Assembly: GCF_012911005.2 (NCBI RefSeq) | Contig: NZ_WTVS01000034.1 | Span: forward strand, 1-58,596 | DNA: 58,596 bases | From: Aromatoleum toluolicum | GTDB taxonomy: Bacteria; Pseudomonadota; Gammaproteobacteria; Burkholderiales; Rhodocyclaceae | Direction of reading: 5' to 3' | Part shown: piece after piece, positions 26,919 through 37,013 of the stretch | Numbering within the stretch: position 1 is the first letter of the stretch | Layout of the letters: each line of letters starts with the position of its first letter | Program-made: the position numbers and the translations under genes | Notes under the pieces: model-generated | Told to the model about the DNA's origin: nothing | Database searches by the model: none | Seen by the model: only the letters and a program-made list of their open reading frames with translations

Positions 26919-28685
26919 TCAAGAGGCCGGCACGACCGGCACGTCGGCCGGCAGGGCGATCTCGTAGTACGAACGCTCGCGCGTGACCCGGCCGCCCAGG
27001 CTGCGGACACGCCGTCGCACGACGTCGAAGCGGCTGTCCTCGAAACGGACATGCTCCCTGCAGACGCCAGGATAGGCCTTGCATTCGCTGCTGATGCGGA
27101 TGAGTAGCTCGGCCCCGCTCGAAATCGTCTCGACGACGATGGAGCCGCCCTTTCCGCCCGGGCCGGCCGGACATTCCGTGCACGCCTGCAGCAGATTCAT
27201 CAGCACTTCGTTGAGGTAGTCGGGGATCACCGAGACCGCGGGCAGATCGGCGCCGCCCCTGAATTCGAGACGGATCGACCGGAAACGCCGGTCGAAGCCG
27301 AGGAAATCGAGGATCGACTTGACCATCACGTTGATATCGACGAGCTCGCGCGATTCGCGCCGCGCCGCGGCGAATTCCGAGATCTGGCGCGTCATCCCGG
27401 CGATGCGACGGGTCTGCTCGAGAATCAGCGCCGGCTGGCAGGTGTCGCATCCGTTGCGCTGCTTGTTCAGCTGGATCTCCTGCGCGAGCATCGAAATCGT
27501 TGCCAGCGGATTGCCGACCTCGTGTGAGACGTTTGCTGCCATCGTCGCAAGGGCGGCCATCTTCTCGTGATGCCAGCGCTCTTCGCGCTCCGCCGCGCGC
27601 TCCTGCGCCGCTGCCTGCGCGTCGATGATGCGTTGGCCGATGCGCACGATTGCCCACAGGGCGCCATAGAGCACGACCAAGGTGCCCCCGACGATCAGCA
27701 GGAAGACTTCCGAGCTGGCGCTCACCTTGTGTTCGTTCTCGGCGAGGGTCCGCTCCAGCGCTTCCTGGTTCGCATGCGCCAGTCCGCCGAGTTCGGCCGA
27801 AATCGACTGCATGCGCTCGAGAAAGGACGTGACGTCGGAGTAGATCTCGAACACGCCGACGACACGGTCGCCGCCGCGCTCGCGCACGGGAATGTAGCTC
27901 GAAATCAGATCGCGGTTCTCGACCACGCCCTCGAAGGCGCTGAAGCGCTCGCGATGGGTCATCTCGCTGGCGGGCACGCCGGCCGCCGCGTTCTTCCAGC
28001 CCTGGTTGTCCGCCTTGTCCTCGCCGATCTGTGCGTGCTCCGACGAATAGATCGTGATGCCACGCAGGTCGAAGACCTTGATCTTGAACACGCTGCTCGC
28101 CCGCATCGTCTCGTAGGCCTTGGCGTCGAGCTCGGCGAAGCCCGGCAGGGCCATGATCGTCCGGCCCAGCTCCGCAAAGCATGCGCGCCGCAGATCGGGT
28201 TCGCCCGCCGCGGGCGCGGGCAGACTGCGGCAGGGGGCGGCGGAAATGGCCTGCGCCCGTGCGGCAAAGGGCGCGATGTGGGAGTCCCACAGCACGTTGC
28301 CGACCACGCGGGTGAGCGTGACATGGCTGGCCTCGTGCAGGGAGATCAGGCTCGCGCGCGCGGCCTGGTCCTGCTTCGCGGCCAGATTCGTCTGGGCACG
28401 GGCGAAGAATTCCCCCTGTTCGCGCTGGACCTGGGCGAAAAACGTGATCTCGCCGCGTTGCAGGAAATACAGCACGATGGCGACGATCACGAACGCGGCG
28501 AGGCTCGCGAGCGTGAAATAGCGCATCAGGCGGAAATGTCCGACGGCTTCGCGCGCCTGCGGCTCCGCCGGCTGCGACGAAAGCCTGCCACGACGATCCA
28601 TCATCTGCATTTCTTCCGCCCCTTCCATTCCACGCTCCGCGCCCCGAGGGGCGGCTTGCGGGACGACCGAAGCCGCCCGATTCAC
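26919..28685 (-). CDS. Membrane sensor histidine kinase with degenerate, cysteine-bearing catalytic domain
   Basis: 588 residues if translation starts at the GTG at 28685, which overlaps the upstream stop as GTGA; ATGs at 28628 and about 28610 are alternatives. Membrane segments lie near 55-75 and 327-348 and flank a periplasmic Cache-like sensor (FDLRGITIYSSEH; NRDLISSYIPVRERGGD). The dimerisation domain has the phospho-acceptor His388 in VSHEVGNPLATI. The ATP-binding domain departs from the family: the N-box reads LMNLLQACTEC with the Mg-binding Asn replaced, and no DxGxG or GxGLG box follows. Cysteines occur in pairs at 413/416, 502/505 and 535/542. No response-regulator gene is adjacent. 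It may be a non-catalytic or redox-responsive sensor. Confidence 0.8.
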   Translation of the reverse strand: MNRAASVVPQAAPRGAERGMEGAEEMQMMDRRGRLSSQPAEPQAREAVGHFRLMRYFTLASLAAFVIVAIVLYFLQRGEITFFAQVQREQGEFFARAQTNLAAKQDQAARASLISLHEASHVTLTRVVGNVLWDSHIAPFAARAQAISAAPCRSLPAPAAGEPDLRRACFAELGRTIMALPGFAELDAKAYETMRASSVFKIKVFDLRGITIYSSEHAQIGEDKADNQGWKNAAAGVPASEMTHRERFSAFEGVVENRDLISSYIPVRERGGDRVVGVFEIYSDVTSFLERMQSISAELGGLAHANQEALERTLAENEHKVSASSEVFLLIVGGTLVVLYGALWAIVRIGQRIIDAQAAAQERAAEREERWHHEKMAALATMAANVSHEVGNPLATISMLAQEIQLNKQRNGCDTCQPALILEQTRRIAGMTRQISEFAAARRESRELVDINVMVKSILDFLGFDRRFRSIRLEFRGGADLPAVSVIPDYLNEVLMNLLQACTECPAGPGGKGGSIVVETISSGAELLIRISSECKAYPGVCREHVRFEDSRFDVVRRRVRSLGGRVTRERSYYEIALPADVPVVPAS

Positions 28686-29452
28686 TCCGCCTCTTCGACC
28701 TCGCCGGAAACGGCTCCGGTAGTGTCGCGCCCGCTCCGGTAGTGGTGCGGGAACAGGCGGCGCATCTCGCCTTCGATCCATGCCGCAGAGCGGCGGTTGA
28801 CCTCGGCGGCATCCAGCCCCGTCGGATCGATCACGGGACCGATGCTGACGGTGATCTCGCCCGGATACTTGAGAAAGGCGTCGCGCCCCCAGAATTCCCC
28901 GGCATTATGCGCCACGGGCACGACGGGCACACCCGCCTGCTGCGCGAGCGCCGCCCCGCCCGCCTTGTAGCGGCGCTTGGCGCCGGGCGCGGTGCGGGTG
29001 CCCTCGGGGAACACCGCGACCCAGTAGCCTTCCGACAGCCGGGCTCGCCCCTGCTCGACGACCTGGGCGAGCGCGTCCTTGCCGGCGGCGCGATCGATCG
29101 CGATGCCGGGAATCGCCGCGAGCCCCCAGCCGAAGAACGGCACCTTGAGCAGTTCCCGTTTCAGCACGAAGCACAGCGGCGGGAAGATCACCTGCAGGGC
29201 CATCGTCTCCCACGCCGACTGGTGCTTGGAGAGGATCACGGAGGGCACTGAGGGGATGTTCTCGCGCCCGATGACCTTGTAGCGGATGCCCAGGATGCGC
29301 GGGATGAACCACATCATCAGCGGCGCCCAGGCCGTGACGATGCGGTGACGCGTGCGCGGCGAGAGGGGATAGGCGAGGATGCCGAACAGTGCGAACGGCG
29401 GGGTGAAGATCGCCAGGATGATGGCGAACAGCAGGGAGCGCAGGACGACCAC
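28682..29452 (-). CDS. Lysophospholipid acyltransferase family protein (PlsC-like)
   Basis: 256 residues from the GTG at 29452, which has AAGG 5 nt upstream. An N-terminal hydrophobic segment (LLFAIILAIFTPPFALFGIL) precedes the PlsC domain. The catalytic motif appears as KHQSAWE (HX4E rather than the usual HX4D), and the acceptor motif as VFPEGTRTAPG. The family acylates lysophosphatidic acid at sn-2 on the inner membrane. It follows gmhB by 8 bp and overlaps the kinase start. Confidence 0.88.
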   Translation of the reverse strand: MVVLRSLLFAIILAIFTPPFALFGILAYPLSPRTRHRIVTAWAPLMMWFIPRILGIRYKVIGRENIPSVPSVILSKHQSAWETMALQVIFPPLCFVLKRELLKVPFFGWGLAAIPGIAIDRAAGKDALAQVVEQGRARLSEGYWVAVFPEGTRTAPGAKRRYKAGGAALAQQAGVPVVPVAHNAGEFWGRDAFLKYPGEITVSIGPVIDPTGLDAAEVNRRSAAWIEGEMRRLFPHHYRSGRDTTGAVSGEVEEAE

Positions 29453-29460
29453 GGTAACCT

Positions 29461-30000
29461 TCAGGCGGTGAGATCGGCGACCACGGCCGCGAGATCGGGG
29501 TAGATGAGCGTGCCTTCGGGCAGCGCGGGATCGTCGCGCGTCTTCATGCCCTTGCCGGTGAGGACCAGATAGGGCTTGCAGCCGACCGCGACGCCGGCCT
29601 GCAGGTCGCGCAGGCTGTCGCCGACCACGGGCACGCGGTCGAGATTCACGTTGAAGCGCTCGGCGATCTGCAGGAACAGGCCCGGTTTGGGCTTGCGGCA
29701 GTCGCAGGTGGAATCGGCCGGATGCGGGCAGAAGAAGATCGCGTCGAGCCGACCGCCGGCCTGGGCGAGGCTCTTCACCATCTTCTCGTTGATCGCGTTG
29801 AGGGTGTCCATGCCGAAGAGCCCGCGCCCGACGCCGGACTGGTTCGATGCGACGACGACCCGCCACCCCCACTGGTTGAGGCGCGCGATCGCTTCGAGCG
29901 AGCCGGGGATCGGCTTCCACTCGTCGGGCGACTTGATGAACTGGTCGGAGTCGAAGTTGATGACGCCGTCGCGGTCCAGGATGATCAGCTTCTGCGGCAT
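29461..30000 (-). CDS. gmhB: D-glycero-D-manno-heptose 1,7-bisphosphate 7-phosphatase
   Basis: A 179-residue HAD phosphatase. The nucleophile motif is LDRDGVINFD, motif II ASNQSGVGRG, and the zinc loop CPHPADSTCDCRKPKPG carries the family Cys ligands. It dephosphorylates heptose bisphosphate in ADP-heptose synthesis for LPS inner core. It lies 13 bp downstream of glyS and 8 bp upstream of the acyltransferase gene. Confidence 0.94.
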   Translation of the reverse strand: MPQKLIILDRDGVINFDSDQFIKSPDEWKPIPGSLEAIARLNQWGWRVVVASNQSGVGRGLFGMDTLNAINEKMVKSLAQAGGRLDAIFFCPHPADSTCDCRKPKPGLFLQIAERFNVNLDRVPVVGDSLRDLQAGVAVGCKPYLVLTGKGMKTRDDPALPEGTLIYPDLAAVVADLTA

Positions 30001-30013
30001 GAAGGGGTCTCGG

Positions 30014-32101
30014 TCAGGCGGACAGGCGCGACAGGTCGGCGACCTGGTTCATCAGGCCCGCGAGCTGGCGCAGCAGCGCGAGGCGGTTCTGACGCGTCAT
30101 CGGTTCCTCGGCCATCACCATGACCTCGTCGAAGAAGGTGTCGACCGCCGCGCGCAGGCCCGCGAGCACGCACAGCGCGTCGGTGTAGTCCTCGTTGGCC
30201 ATGTGCGAGCGCACCAGCGGCGCGACCTCGACGACGCGGTGGAACAGCGCCTTCTCGGCCTCTTCCTGCAGCAGCGCGACGTCCGGATCGGGCAGTTCGC
30301 CTTCGACCTTCTTGAGGATATTGACAATACGCTTGTTCGCGGCGGCGAGCGCCTCGGCCTCGGGCAGGGCGCGGAAGACGCGCACAGCATCGAGCTTGGC
30401 GGGGACGAGGTCCATGCGCGTCGGGCGCAGCGCGAGCACCGCGTCGACGACGTCGACCGCGTGGCCGGCGTCGCGCAGCAGGTTCTTCAGGCGCTCGAAC
30501 ATGAAGTCGAGGAGTTGCGCCTCGAAGCCGGCGGCGGTCAGCAGGCCCGGCTTGAAGCCGGCGGCCGCTTCGGAGACCAGTTCGGTCAGATCGAGCGGCA
30601 ACGGGGTTTCGATCAGGATGCGCAGCACGCCCAGCGCGGCGCGGCGCAGCCCGAAGGGATCCTTGTCGCCGGTCGGCAGTTGCCCGATGCCGAAGAAGCC
30701 GACCAGCGCGTCGAGCTTGTCGGCAAGCGCGACCGCGCAGGCGACGTTGCCTGCGGGCAGCGCATCGCCGGCGAAGCGCGGCTGGTAGTGCGACTGGATC
30801 GCGTCGGCGACGACTTCGCCTTCGTTGTCGTTGAGCGCGTAGTAGCGCCCCATGATGCCCTGCAGCTCGGGGAACTCGCCGACCATGTCGGTGACGAGGT
30901 CGGCCTTGGCGAGGCGCGCCGCACGTGCGGCCGCCCTGGCGTCGCCGCGCAGCTTGCCGGCGATGGCGCTCGCGAGGCGCTCGAGGCGTTCGACGCGTTC
31001 GAGCTGGCTGCCGAGCTTGTTGTGATAGACGACCGGCGCGAGGCGCGGCAGGCGGCTGTCGAGGGTGTGCTTGCGGTCCTGCTCGAAGAAGAAACGCGCA
31101 TCCGACAGGCGCGGGCGCACGACACGCTGGTTGCCCTTGATGATGTTGGAGGCGTCCTCGAGGCGCATGTTCGAGACGATCAGGAAGCGGTTGCGCAGCT
31201 TGCCGGCCGCGTCGAACAGCGGGAAGTACTTCTGGTTCGCGCGCATCGTCAGGATCAGGCATTCCTGCGGCACGGCGAGGAATTCGGCTTCGAATTCGCC
31301 GACGTACACGGTCGGATGCTCGACCAGCGCGGTGACCTCGTCGAGGAGGTCGGCGTACTCGCCCAGGCTGGAGCCTTCGCGTGCCGCGGTCGCGACGAGC
31401 TGGCGCTCGATCTCGGCACGGCGCTCGGCAAAGTCCGGCATCACCTTACCTTCGGCGAGCAGCGTCGGTTCGTAGGCGTCGGCGGTCGCGAGCGCGATGT
31501 CGCCGCGGCTCATGAAGCGGTGGCCGCGCGTGACGCGGTCGGAGTCGAGGTCGAGCACGCGACCCGGCACGACGCGCTCGCCGTGCAGCATCGACAGCTT
31601 ATGCACGGGACGGACGAACTGCGCGTCCCCCGCGCCCCACCGCATCAGCTTGGGGATCGGCAGCGCCTTGACGGCGTCCTGGACGATCTCGGCGAGCACC
31701 GCGTCGAGCGCGGCGCCGTCCTCGTTCCGGGTGTAGAACAGCGCCTCGGCCTTGCCGTCCATGCGGCGCTCGAAGCTCGCGACGGCATCCGCCGAGATGC
31801 CCTTGGCTTCGAGCTTCTTCAGCAGCGCCGGGGTCGGGCGGTCTTCGGCGTCGAGGGCGACCTGCACCGGCATGATCTTCTCGGTGACTTCGCGCGCCGG
31901 GGCGGCGGCGCGCACCTGCGGCACGGTGATCGCCAGGCGGCGCGGCGCGGCGAACCAGCGGAAGCCGCGGTCCTCGGCGACGAGGTCGCGCGCCTTTAGG
32001 CCTTCGAAGATCTTCGCGGCAAAGGTTTCACCGAGGCGCGGCAGGGCCTTGGGCGGGAGTTCTTCGGTGAGCAGTTCGACGAGCAGGGAGGCGGTCATCA
32101 T
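30014..32101 (-). CDS. glyS: Glycyl-tRNA synthetase beta subunit
   Basis: 695 residues, full length. It begins [20 protein letters not shown], the invariant beta-subunit N-terminus, and has the HD-like core and C-terminal anticodon-binding DALR region. With GlyQ it forms the tetrameric bacterial GlyRS. The ATG overlaps the glyQ stop (ATGA). Confidence 0.97.
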   Translation of the reverse strand: MMTASLLVELLTEELPPKALPRLGETFAAKIFEGLKARDLVAEDRGFRWFAAPRRLAITVPQVRAAAPAREVTEKIMPVQVALDAEDRPTPALLKKLEAKGISADAVASFERRMDGKAEALFYTRNEDGAALDAVLAEIVQDAVKALPIPKLMRWGAGDAQFVRPVHKLSMLHGERVVPGRVLDLDSDRVTRGHRFMSRGDIALATADAYEPTLLAEGKVMPDFAERRAEIERQLVATAAREGSSLGEYADLLDEVTALVEHPTVYVGEFEAEFLAVPQECLILTMRANQKYFPLFDAAGKLRNRFLIVSNMRLEDASNIIKGNQRVVRPRLSDARFFFEQDRKHTLDSRLPRLAPVVYHNKLGSQLERVERLERLASAIAGKLRGDARAAARAARLAKADLVTDMVGEFPELQGIMGRYYALNDNEGEVVADAIQSHYQPRFAGDALPAGNVACAVALADKLDALVGFFGIGQLPTGDKDPFGLRRAALGVLRILIETPLPLDLTELVSEAAAGFKPGLLTAAGFEAQLLDFMFERLKNLLRDAGHAVDVVDAVLALRPTRMDLVPAKLDAVRVFRALPEAEALAAANKRIVNILKKVEGELPDPDVALLQEEAEKALFHRVVEVAPLVRSHMANEDYTDALCVLAGLRAAVDTFFDEVMVMAEEPMTRQNRLALLRQLAGLMNQVADLSRLSA

Positions 32102-33021
32102 GCGGCCTCCGTCTTGGTTGCAGCGGTGTTGAGCATCGGGAAGCCCAGGCTCTCGCGGGAGTCGTGATAGGCCTGCGCGACGGCGCGCGACAGGTTGCGG
32201 ATACGGCCGATGTAGGCGGCGCGCTCGGTGACGGAGATCGCACCGCGGGCGTCGAGCATGTTGAAGCTGTGCGCGGCCTTCAGCACCATTTCGTAGGCGG
32301 GCAGCGCGAGGCCGATTTCGATCAGGCGCTTCGCTTCGGATTCGTAGTTGCCGAACAGCGAGAAGAAGAACTCGACGTTGGCGTGCTCGAAGTTGTAGGT
32401 CGACTGCTCGACTTCGTTCTGGTGGTACACGTCGCCGTACGTCACTTTGCGACCGTCGGGGTAGACCGCCCAGACGAGGTCATAGACGTTCTCGACCCCT
32501 TGCAGGTACATCGCGAGGCGCTCGAGGCCGTAGGTGATTTCGCCCAGCACCGGCTTGCAGTCGAGGCCGCCGACCTGCTGAAAGTAGGTGAACTGCGTGA
32601 CCTCCATGCCGTCGAGCCACACTTCCCAGCCGAGCCCCCAGGCGCCGAGCGTGGGGTTTTCCCAGTCGTCCTCGACGAAGCGCACATCGTGGGCGTTGGT
32701 GTCGATGCCCAGCGCGCGCAGCGAGTCGAGGTAGAGCTCCTGGATGTTCAGCGGCGAAGGCTTGAGCACGACCTGGAACTGGTAGTAGTGCTGCAGGCGG
32801 TTCGGATTTTCGCCGTAGCGGCCGTCCTTGGGGCGGCGCGAGGGCTGGACGTAGGCGGCGTTCCACGGCTCGGGGCCGATCGCGCGCAGGAAGGTCGCGG
32901 TGTGCGAGGTGCCGGCGCCGACTTCGAGGTCGTAGGGCTGCAGCAGCACGCAGCCGCGATCGCCCCAGAATTGCTGGAGCGTCAGGATGACTTGCTGGAA
33001 GGTGGGTTTGTGCAGGGACAT
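32098..33021 (-). CDS. glyQ: Glycyl-tRNA synthetase alpha subunit
   Basis: 307 residues from the ATG at 33021 ([19 protein letters not shown]). The class II catalytic core is visible: [19 protein letters not shown] and [17 protein letters not shown]. It activates glycine. It is the first gene of the run glyQ-glyS-gmhB-plsC-kinase-pilU. Confidence 0.98.
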   Translation of the reverse strand: MSLHKPTFQQVILTLQQFWGDRGCVLLQPYDLEVGAGTSHTATFLRAIGPEPWNAAYVQPSRRPKDGRYGENPNRLQHYYQFQVVLKPSPLNIQELYLDSLRALGIDTNAHDVRFVEDDWENPTLGAWGLGWEVWLDGMEVTQFTYFQQVGGLDCKPVLGEITYGLERLAMYLQGVENVYDLVWAVYPDGRKVTYGDVYHQNEVEQSTYNFEHANVEFFFSLFGNYESEAKRLIEIGLALPAYEMVLKAAHSFNMLDARGAISVTERAAYIGRIRNLSRAVAQAYHDSRESLGFPMLNTAATKTEAA

Positions 33022-33079
33022 GGTCTCTCGACAGCAGTAGGCGACGACAAGGGCGCCGCGCGGCGGACGCAAAGGGTGG

Positions 33080-33085
33080 ATTTTA
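33080..33085 (-). promoter_or_regulatory. glyQ: Candidate -10 element of the glyQ promoter
   Basis: The minus strand reads TAAAAT, about 60 bp upstream of glyQ. The -35 is poor (TTCGCC at an 18-bp spacing). Confidence 0.3.
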
Positions 33086-33091
33086 ATGGCA

Positions 33092-33123
33092 TTCCGGCGA
33101 CAGGGCGAAGTTCCCCGCCGGAA
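33092..33123 (-). terminator. Possible terminator after lnt
   Basis: TTCCGGCG (33092-33099) and CGCCGGAA (33116-33123) form an 8-bp stem downstream of lnt and upstream of the glyQ promoter region. There is no T-tract. Confidence 0.35.
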
Positions 33124-33151
33124 ATTGCGCGTCTCGCGGGCGAAACGCCGC

Positions 33152-34696
33152 TCACGCCGGGGTCAGATGCCGCTTTCCGGCGCCCGTCTTCCCGTGCTGG
33201 CGCCCCGCGACAAGGAGCGCCAGCACGGCGAGCAGCAGCGCGCCAGAGTCGCCCCAGCGCGCATAAGGGGTGAGCCCTGCGTAGCCCTGCACCGACATGC
33301 TCAGCGCCCCCTGCGTGAAAGGGGGCAGCACCTCTGCGACGCGGCCGTCGGGCTGCACCAGAGCCGTCATGCCCGTGTTGGTCGAGCGCAGCATTGGCCG
33401 GCCGGTCTCCATCGCGCGCACGCGGGCGATCTGCAGGTGCTGGGGCTGGGCGAAGGAGTCGCCGTACCACGCGAGGTTCGACAGGTTCAACATCAGCGTC
33501 GCCTCCGGCAGACTGCGGATCAGCTCGCGGCCGAAGAGGTCCTCGTAGCAGATGTTGATCGCGACGCGCTGGTCGCCAAGGCGCAGCGGCGGCTGGTCGG
33601 GCGCCCCGCGCGTCTGGTCGGACATCGGGATGTCGACCAGTTCGTAGAACCAGCCGAAGAGCGGCGGCGAGTATTCGCCGAAGGGCACGAGGTGCTGCTT
33701 CGCGTAGGTCTGCGAGGGCGAGGCGCCGAGGCTCAGCGCGGCGTTGTAGATTGCGCCGCGGGCGTCGCGCAGGAACACGCCGAACACCAGGTCGCCGCCG
33801 CGCGCCGTGACCGGTGCGGCGAGCTCTTCGAGGTAGCCATCGGGCAGACGGTCGGCAAGCAGCGGCAGCGTCGTCTCGGGCAGCACGACGAGATCCGCGG
33901 GATGCTCGCGCACGAGGCGTGCGTTGCCTTCCAGCCAGTCGGAGAGGAGTTCGGGGCGCCACTTCAGCCCCTGCTCGATGTTGGTCTGGATCAGCGCGAC
34001 GTCGATCGGCTTGCCGGCGGGCGCCGTCCAGGCGATGCGGCCGAGGCCGTAGCCGAGCCCGCTCAGGACGAGGATCGCGCCGAGCGTCGCCGCGGCCGCG
34101 CGCGCGTGGCGCCAGGCGGCAAGGGCGACGAGCGCCGCGAGGAAGGCGACGAGACCGCCGACGCCATACACGCCCAGCACGGGAAAGTACCCGGCGAGCG
34201 GGCTGGGCGGGGTCTGCGAATAGCCGATCGCGAGCCACGGAAAGCCCGTGAACAGCCAACCGCGCAGTGCCTCGGAGACGATCCACAGGCCGGCGAAGAG
34301 CAGCGCGCGCCGCCACGCGGCGCCACGGCCGAAGCGCACGAACAGCGCCCCGACCGCGGCCGGGAAGAGCGCGAGATAGGCGCTGAAGAGCAGGATCGCA
34401 AACGCGGCAAGCGGCATCGGCATGCCACCGTAGCGGTTCAGGGCGACATAGAGCCACGACACGCCGGCCAGGAAAGCGCCCAGACCCCACGCGAATCCGA
34501 GCGCAAACCCGCCACGGGCGCGGGATTCGCGCGCGGCGAGGCCCGCCAGCACGGCGAGGCTGAGCATCGCCAGCGGAAAGATCCCGAAGGGCGAGAAGGC
34601 GAAGACCGATGCGCCGCCGGCGACCAGCGTCGCCAGCACGCCGCCCAACCGCCCGCGCGCCCGCGCGGCGCCCGAGTCCCGCACGCGGTCGGTCAC
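33152..34696 (-). CDS. lnt: Apolipoprotein N-acyltransferase
   Basis: 514 residues from the GTG at 34696, which overlaps the corC stop as GTGA. Several N-terminal membrane helices are followed by a periplasmic nitrilase domain. The catalytic triad is visible as Glu in [11 protein letters not shown], Lys in [12 protein letters not shown] and Cys in NICYEDLFG. It adds the third acyl chain to outer-membrane lipoproteins such as MlaA. The corC-lnt pairing is conserved in proteobacteria. Confidence 0.95.
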   Translation of the reverse strand: MTDRVRDSGAARARGRLGGVLATLVAGGASVFAFSPFGIFPLAMLSLAVLAGLAARESRARGGFALGFAWGLGAFLAGVSWLYVALNRYGGMPMPLAAFAILLFSAYLALFPAAVGALFVRFGRGAAWRRALLFAGLWIVSEALRGWLFTGFPWLAIGYSQTPPSPLAGYFPVLGVYGVGGLVAFLAALVALAAWRHARAAAATLGAILVLSGLGYGLGRIAWTAPAGKPIDVALIQTNIEQGLKWRPELLSDWLEGNARLVREHPADLVVLPETTLPLLADRLPDGYLEELAAPVTARGGDLVFGVFLRDARGAIYNAALSLGASPSQTYAKQHLVPFGEYSPPLFGWFYELVDIPMSDQTRGAPDQPPLRLGDQRVAINICYEDLFGRELIRSLPEATLMLNLSNLAWYGDSFAQPQHLQIARVRAMETGRPMLRSTNTGMTALVQPDGRVAEVLPPFTQGALSMSVQGYAGLTPYARWGDSGALLLAVLALLVAGRQHGKTGAGKRHLTPA

Positions 34697-35526
34697 GCTT
34701 CGGCCGTTCCGGCGACAGGCTGCACGAGCAGGGTATGCACGCGCCGGCCATCGACACGCAGCGCGGTGACGCGCAGCTTGCCGAGCATCACCACTTCGCC
34801 GCGCCGCGGCAGGCGGCCGAGTTGGCAAATGAGCAGGCCACCCACGGTGTCGACCTCGGCGTCGCTGAAGTCGGCGCCGAAGGCGGCATTGAATTCGCCG
34901 ATTTCGGTCGTCGCGCGGACGCGGTAGCGGCCGTCCGCGTCGAGCTGGATGTTGTCGCTGGGCTCGAGCCGGTCGAACTCGTCCTCGATGTCACCGACGA
35001 TCTGCTCGAGCACGTCCTCGATCGTAACGAGGCCGGCGACGCTGCCGTACTCGTCGACGACGATGGCCATGTGGTTGCGGCTGACACGGAAGTCGCGCAG
35101 CAGCACGTTGAGGCGCTTCGACTCGGGCACGAATACGGCCGGACGCAGCAGCGAGGGCATGTCGAAGTCGCGACCCGCGTAGTAGCGCAGCAGGTCCTTG
35201 GCGAGGAAGATGCCGACGATGTCGTCCTTGCTGTTGCCGACCGGAAAGCGCGAATGGCCGGTGTCAACGACGTGCGCGGCGATGCTGTCGACCGGGTCGT
35301 CGAGGCGGATGATGTCCATCTGCGCGCGCGGGATCATGACGTCGCCGACCTGCAGTTCGGACATCTGCAGCGCGCCCTCGATGATCGCCAGCGCATCGGC
35401 ATCGAGCAGGTTGCGCTCGAAGGCCGCGTGCAGCAGGGCCAGGAGTTCCTCGCGGTCCTCGGGTTCGCGCGACAGCAGCGCGGAGAGGCGTTCGAGCAGA
35501 CTAGGTCGGGGTGATGCGGGGTCCAT
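34693..35526 (-). CDS. corC: HlyC/CorC family CBS-domain protein (YbeX)
   Basis: 277 residues: a tandem CBS region (VGDVMIPRAQMDIIRLDD; FVPESKRLNVLLRDFRVSRN) and a C-terminal transporter-associated domain (DTVGGLLICQLGRLPRRGE). It lacks the membrane DUF21 domain, as in YbeX/CorC. It is implicated in Mg2+/Co2+ efflux and in ribosome-related phenotypes of the ybeZYX-lnt cluster. Confidence 0.93.
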   Translation of the reverse strand: MDPASPRPSLLERLSALLSREPEDREELLALLHAAFERNLLDADALAIIEGALQMSELQVGDVMIPRAQMDIIRLDDPVDSIAAHVVDTGHSRFPVGNSKDDIVGIFLAKDLLRYYAGRDFDMPSLLRPAVFVPESKRLNVLLRDFRVSRNHMAIVVDEYGSVAGLVTIEDVLEQIVGDIEDEFDRLEPSDNIQLDADGRYRVRATTEIGEFNAAFGADFSDAEVDTVGGLLICQLGRLPRRGEVVMLGKLRVTALRVDGRRVHTLLVQPVAGTAEA

Positions 35527-35538
35527 ATGTCGGGCGGG

Positions 35539-36033
35539 TCAGGCGGAGCGTTCGGCGTAGGGATCAGGATAGCCCAGTTCGGCGAGAATCCGTGTTTCCA
35601 GCGCCTCCATTTCCTCGGCCTCGTCGCTATCCTCGTGGTCGTAGCCCTGCAGGTGCAGCATGCCATGCACGATGAGGTGCGCGAAATGCGCGGCTAGCGG
35701 CTTGCCCTGCTCGGCGGCCTCGCGCACGACGACCGGCACGCACAGCACGAGATCGCCGGCGAGCGGCGCGTCGCCATCCCGATCCGGCATGCCCTCGCCT
35801 TCACCATAGACGAAGGTCAGGACATTGGTCGCGTAGTCCTTGCCGCGGAAGTCGCGGTTGAGTTCGCGCCCCTCGGTCGCGCCGACGAGGCGCACCGTGA
35901 CTTCGGCATCGCTGCCCAGCAGGGCGGCCTGCGCCCAGCGGCGCATGTCGCCGGAGGACGGCGCGTTCTCGCGATTCTCCTTGCCGATGGCCTTCTGGAT
36001 GGTCAGCGCGAGATGCGGGAGGGAGTCGATCAT
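35539..36033 (-). CDS. ybeY: Endoribonuclease YbeY (16S rRNA maturation)
   Basis: 164 residues with the zinc motif [17 protein letters not shown] and the [16 protein letters not shown] segment. YbeY acts in 16S rRNA 3' processing and ribosome quality control. The ATG overlaps the phoH stop (ATGA). Confidence 0.96.
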   Translation of the reverse strand: MIDSLPHLALTIQKAIGKENRENAPSSGDMRRWAQAALLGSDAEVTVRLVGATEGRELNRDFRGKDYATNVLTFVYGEGEGMPDRDGDAPLAGDLVLCVPVVVREAAEQGKPLAAHFAHLIVHGMLHLQGYDHEDSDEAEEMEALETRILAELGYPDPYAERSA

Positions 36034-37013
36034 GACGCCTGATCCTTCTTGGCGAGCGCGGCCTGCATCGCCGCGCGCGTCGCCTGGTTGTCGTAGGCCT
36101 CGACGATGCGCGCGACCAGCGGATGACGCACGACGTCTTCCTTCTGGAACTCGGTGAAGGCGATGCCGCGCACGGCGGCGAGCACTTCGCGCGCCTCCAG
36201 CAGGCCGCTGCGATGGCCGCGCGGAAGGTCGACCTGCGTGAGGTCGCCGGTGACGACGGCCTTCGCGCCGATGCCGATGCGGGTGAGGAACATCTTCATC
36301 TGCTCGGGCGTGGTGTTCTGCGCCTCGTCGAGGATGATGAAGGCGTGGTTGAGCGTGCGCCCGCGCATGAAGGCGAGCGGCGCGATCTCGATGCTGCCGC
36401 GCTCGAAGAGTTTGGCGACGCGATCGAACCCCATCAGGTCATAGAGGGCGTCGTAGAGCGGGCGGAGGTACGGATCGACCTTCTGCGCGAGATCGCCCGG
36501 CAGGAAGCCGAGGCGTTCGCCCGCCTCGACCGCGGGGCGCGTCAGGATGATGCGCTCGACGAGCTGGCGCTCGAAGGCATCGACTGCGCTGGCGACCGCG
36601 AGATAGGTCTTGCCGGTACCCGCCGGGCCGATGCCGAAGGTGATGTCGTGCGCCTGGATGTGGCGCAGGTACTCGACTTGGCGCGGCGTGCGGCCGTGCA
36701 GCTCGGTCTTGCGCGTCATCAGCGCCGGCGCGGCCTGGTCGGACTGGCGCCGGTTGGCGATCTCGATCAGGCCCAATTGCACGTCATCGACGCTGAGGTG
36801 CTCGCTGGCCTGCTCGTAGAATTCGCGCAGCGCCTTCGCCGCGAGCGCCGCCTGCGCGGCCGCGCCCTGCAGCGTGAAGCGCTCGCCGCGACGGGCGATC
36901 GTCACGTCGTATGCGGTCTCGATCTGGCGCAGGTTCTCGTCGAGCACGCCGCACAGGTTCGCGAGTCGCTGATTGTCCAGCGGCTCCAGCACCACTTCGG
37001 TGGGTCGGCCCAT
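36030..37013 (-). CDS. PhoH-like ATPase (YbeZ)
   Basis: 327 residues: a small N-terminal KH-like/PhoH N domain, then a P-loop ATPase with Walker [17 protein letters not shown] and Walker [20 protein letters not shown]. The family is often placed with YbeY and may be an RNA helicase or ATPase partner. Its ATG directly follows the miaB stop (TGAATG). Confidence 0.93.
   Translation of the reverse strand: MGRPTEVVLEPLDNQRLANLCGVLDENLRQIETAYDVTIARRGERFTLQGAAAQAALAAKALREFYEQASEHLSVDDVQLGLIEIANRRQSDQAAPALMTRKTELHGRTPRQVEYLRHIQAHDITFGIGPAGTGKTYLAVASAVDAFERQLVERIILTRPAVEAGERLGFLPGDLAQKVDPYLRPLYDALYDLMGFDRVAKLFERGSIEIAPLAFMRGRTLNHAFIILDEAQNTTPEQMKMFLTRIGIGAKAVVTGDLTQVDLPRGHRSGLLEAREVLAAVRGIAFTEFQKEDVVRHPLVARIVEAYDNQATRAAMQAALAKKDQAS

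Noticed and set aside
29576-31999. 807-codon plus-strand frame opposite gmhB and glyS
   Set aside because: It is fully antisense to two confidently identified genes and has no recognisable domain.
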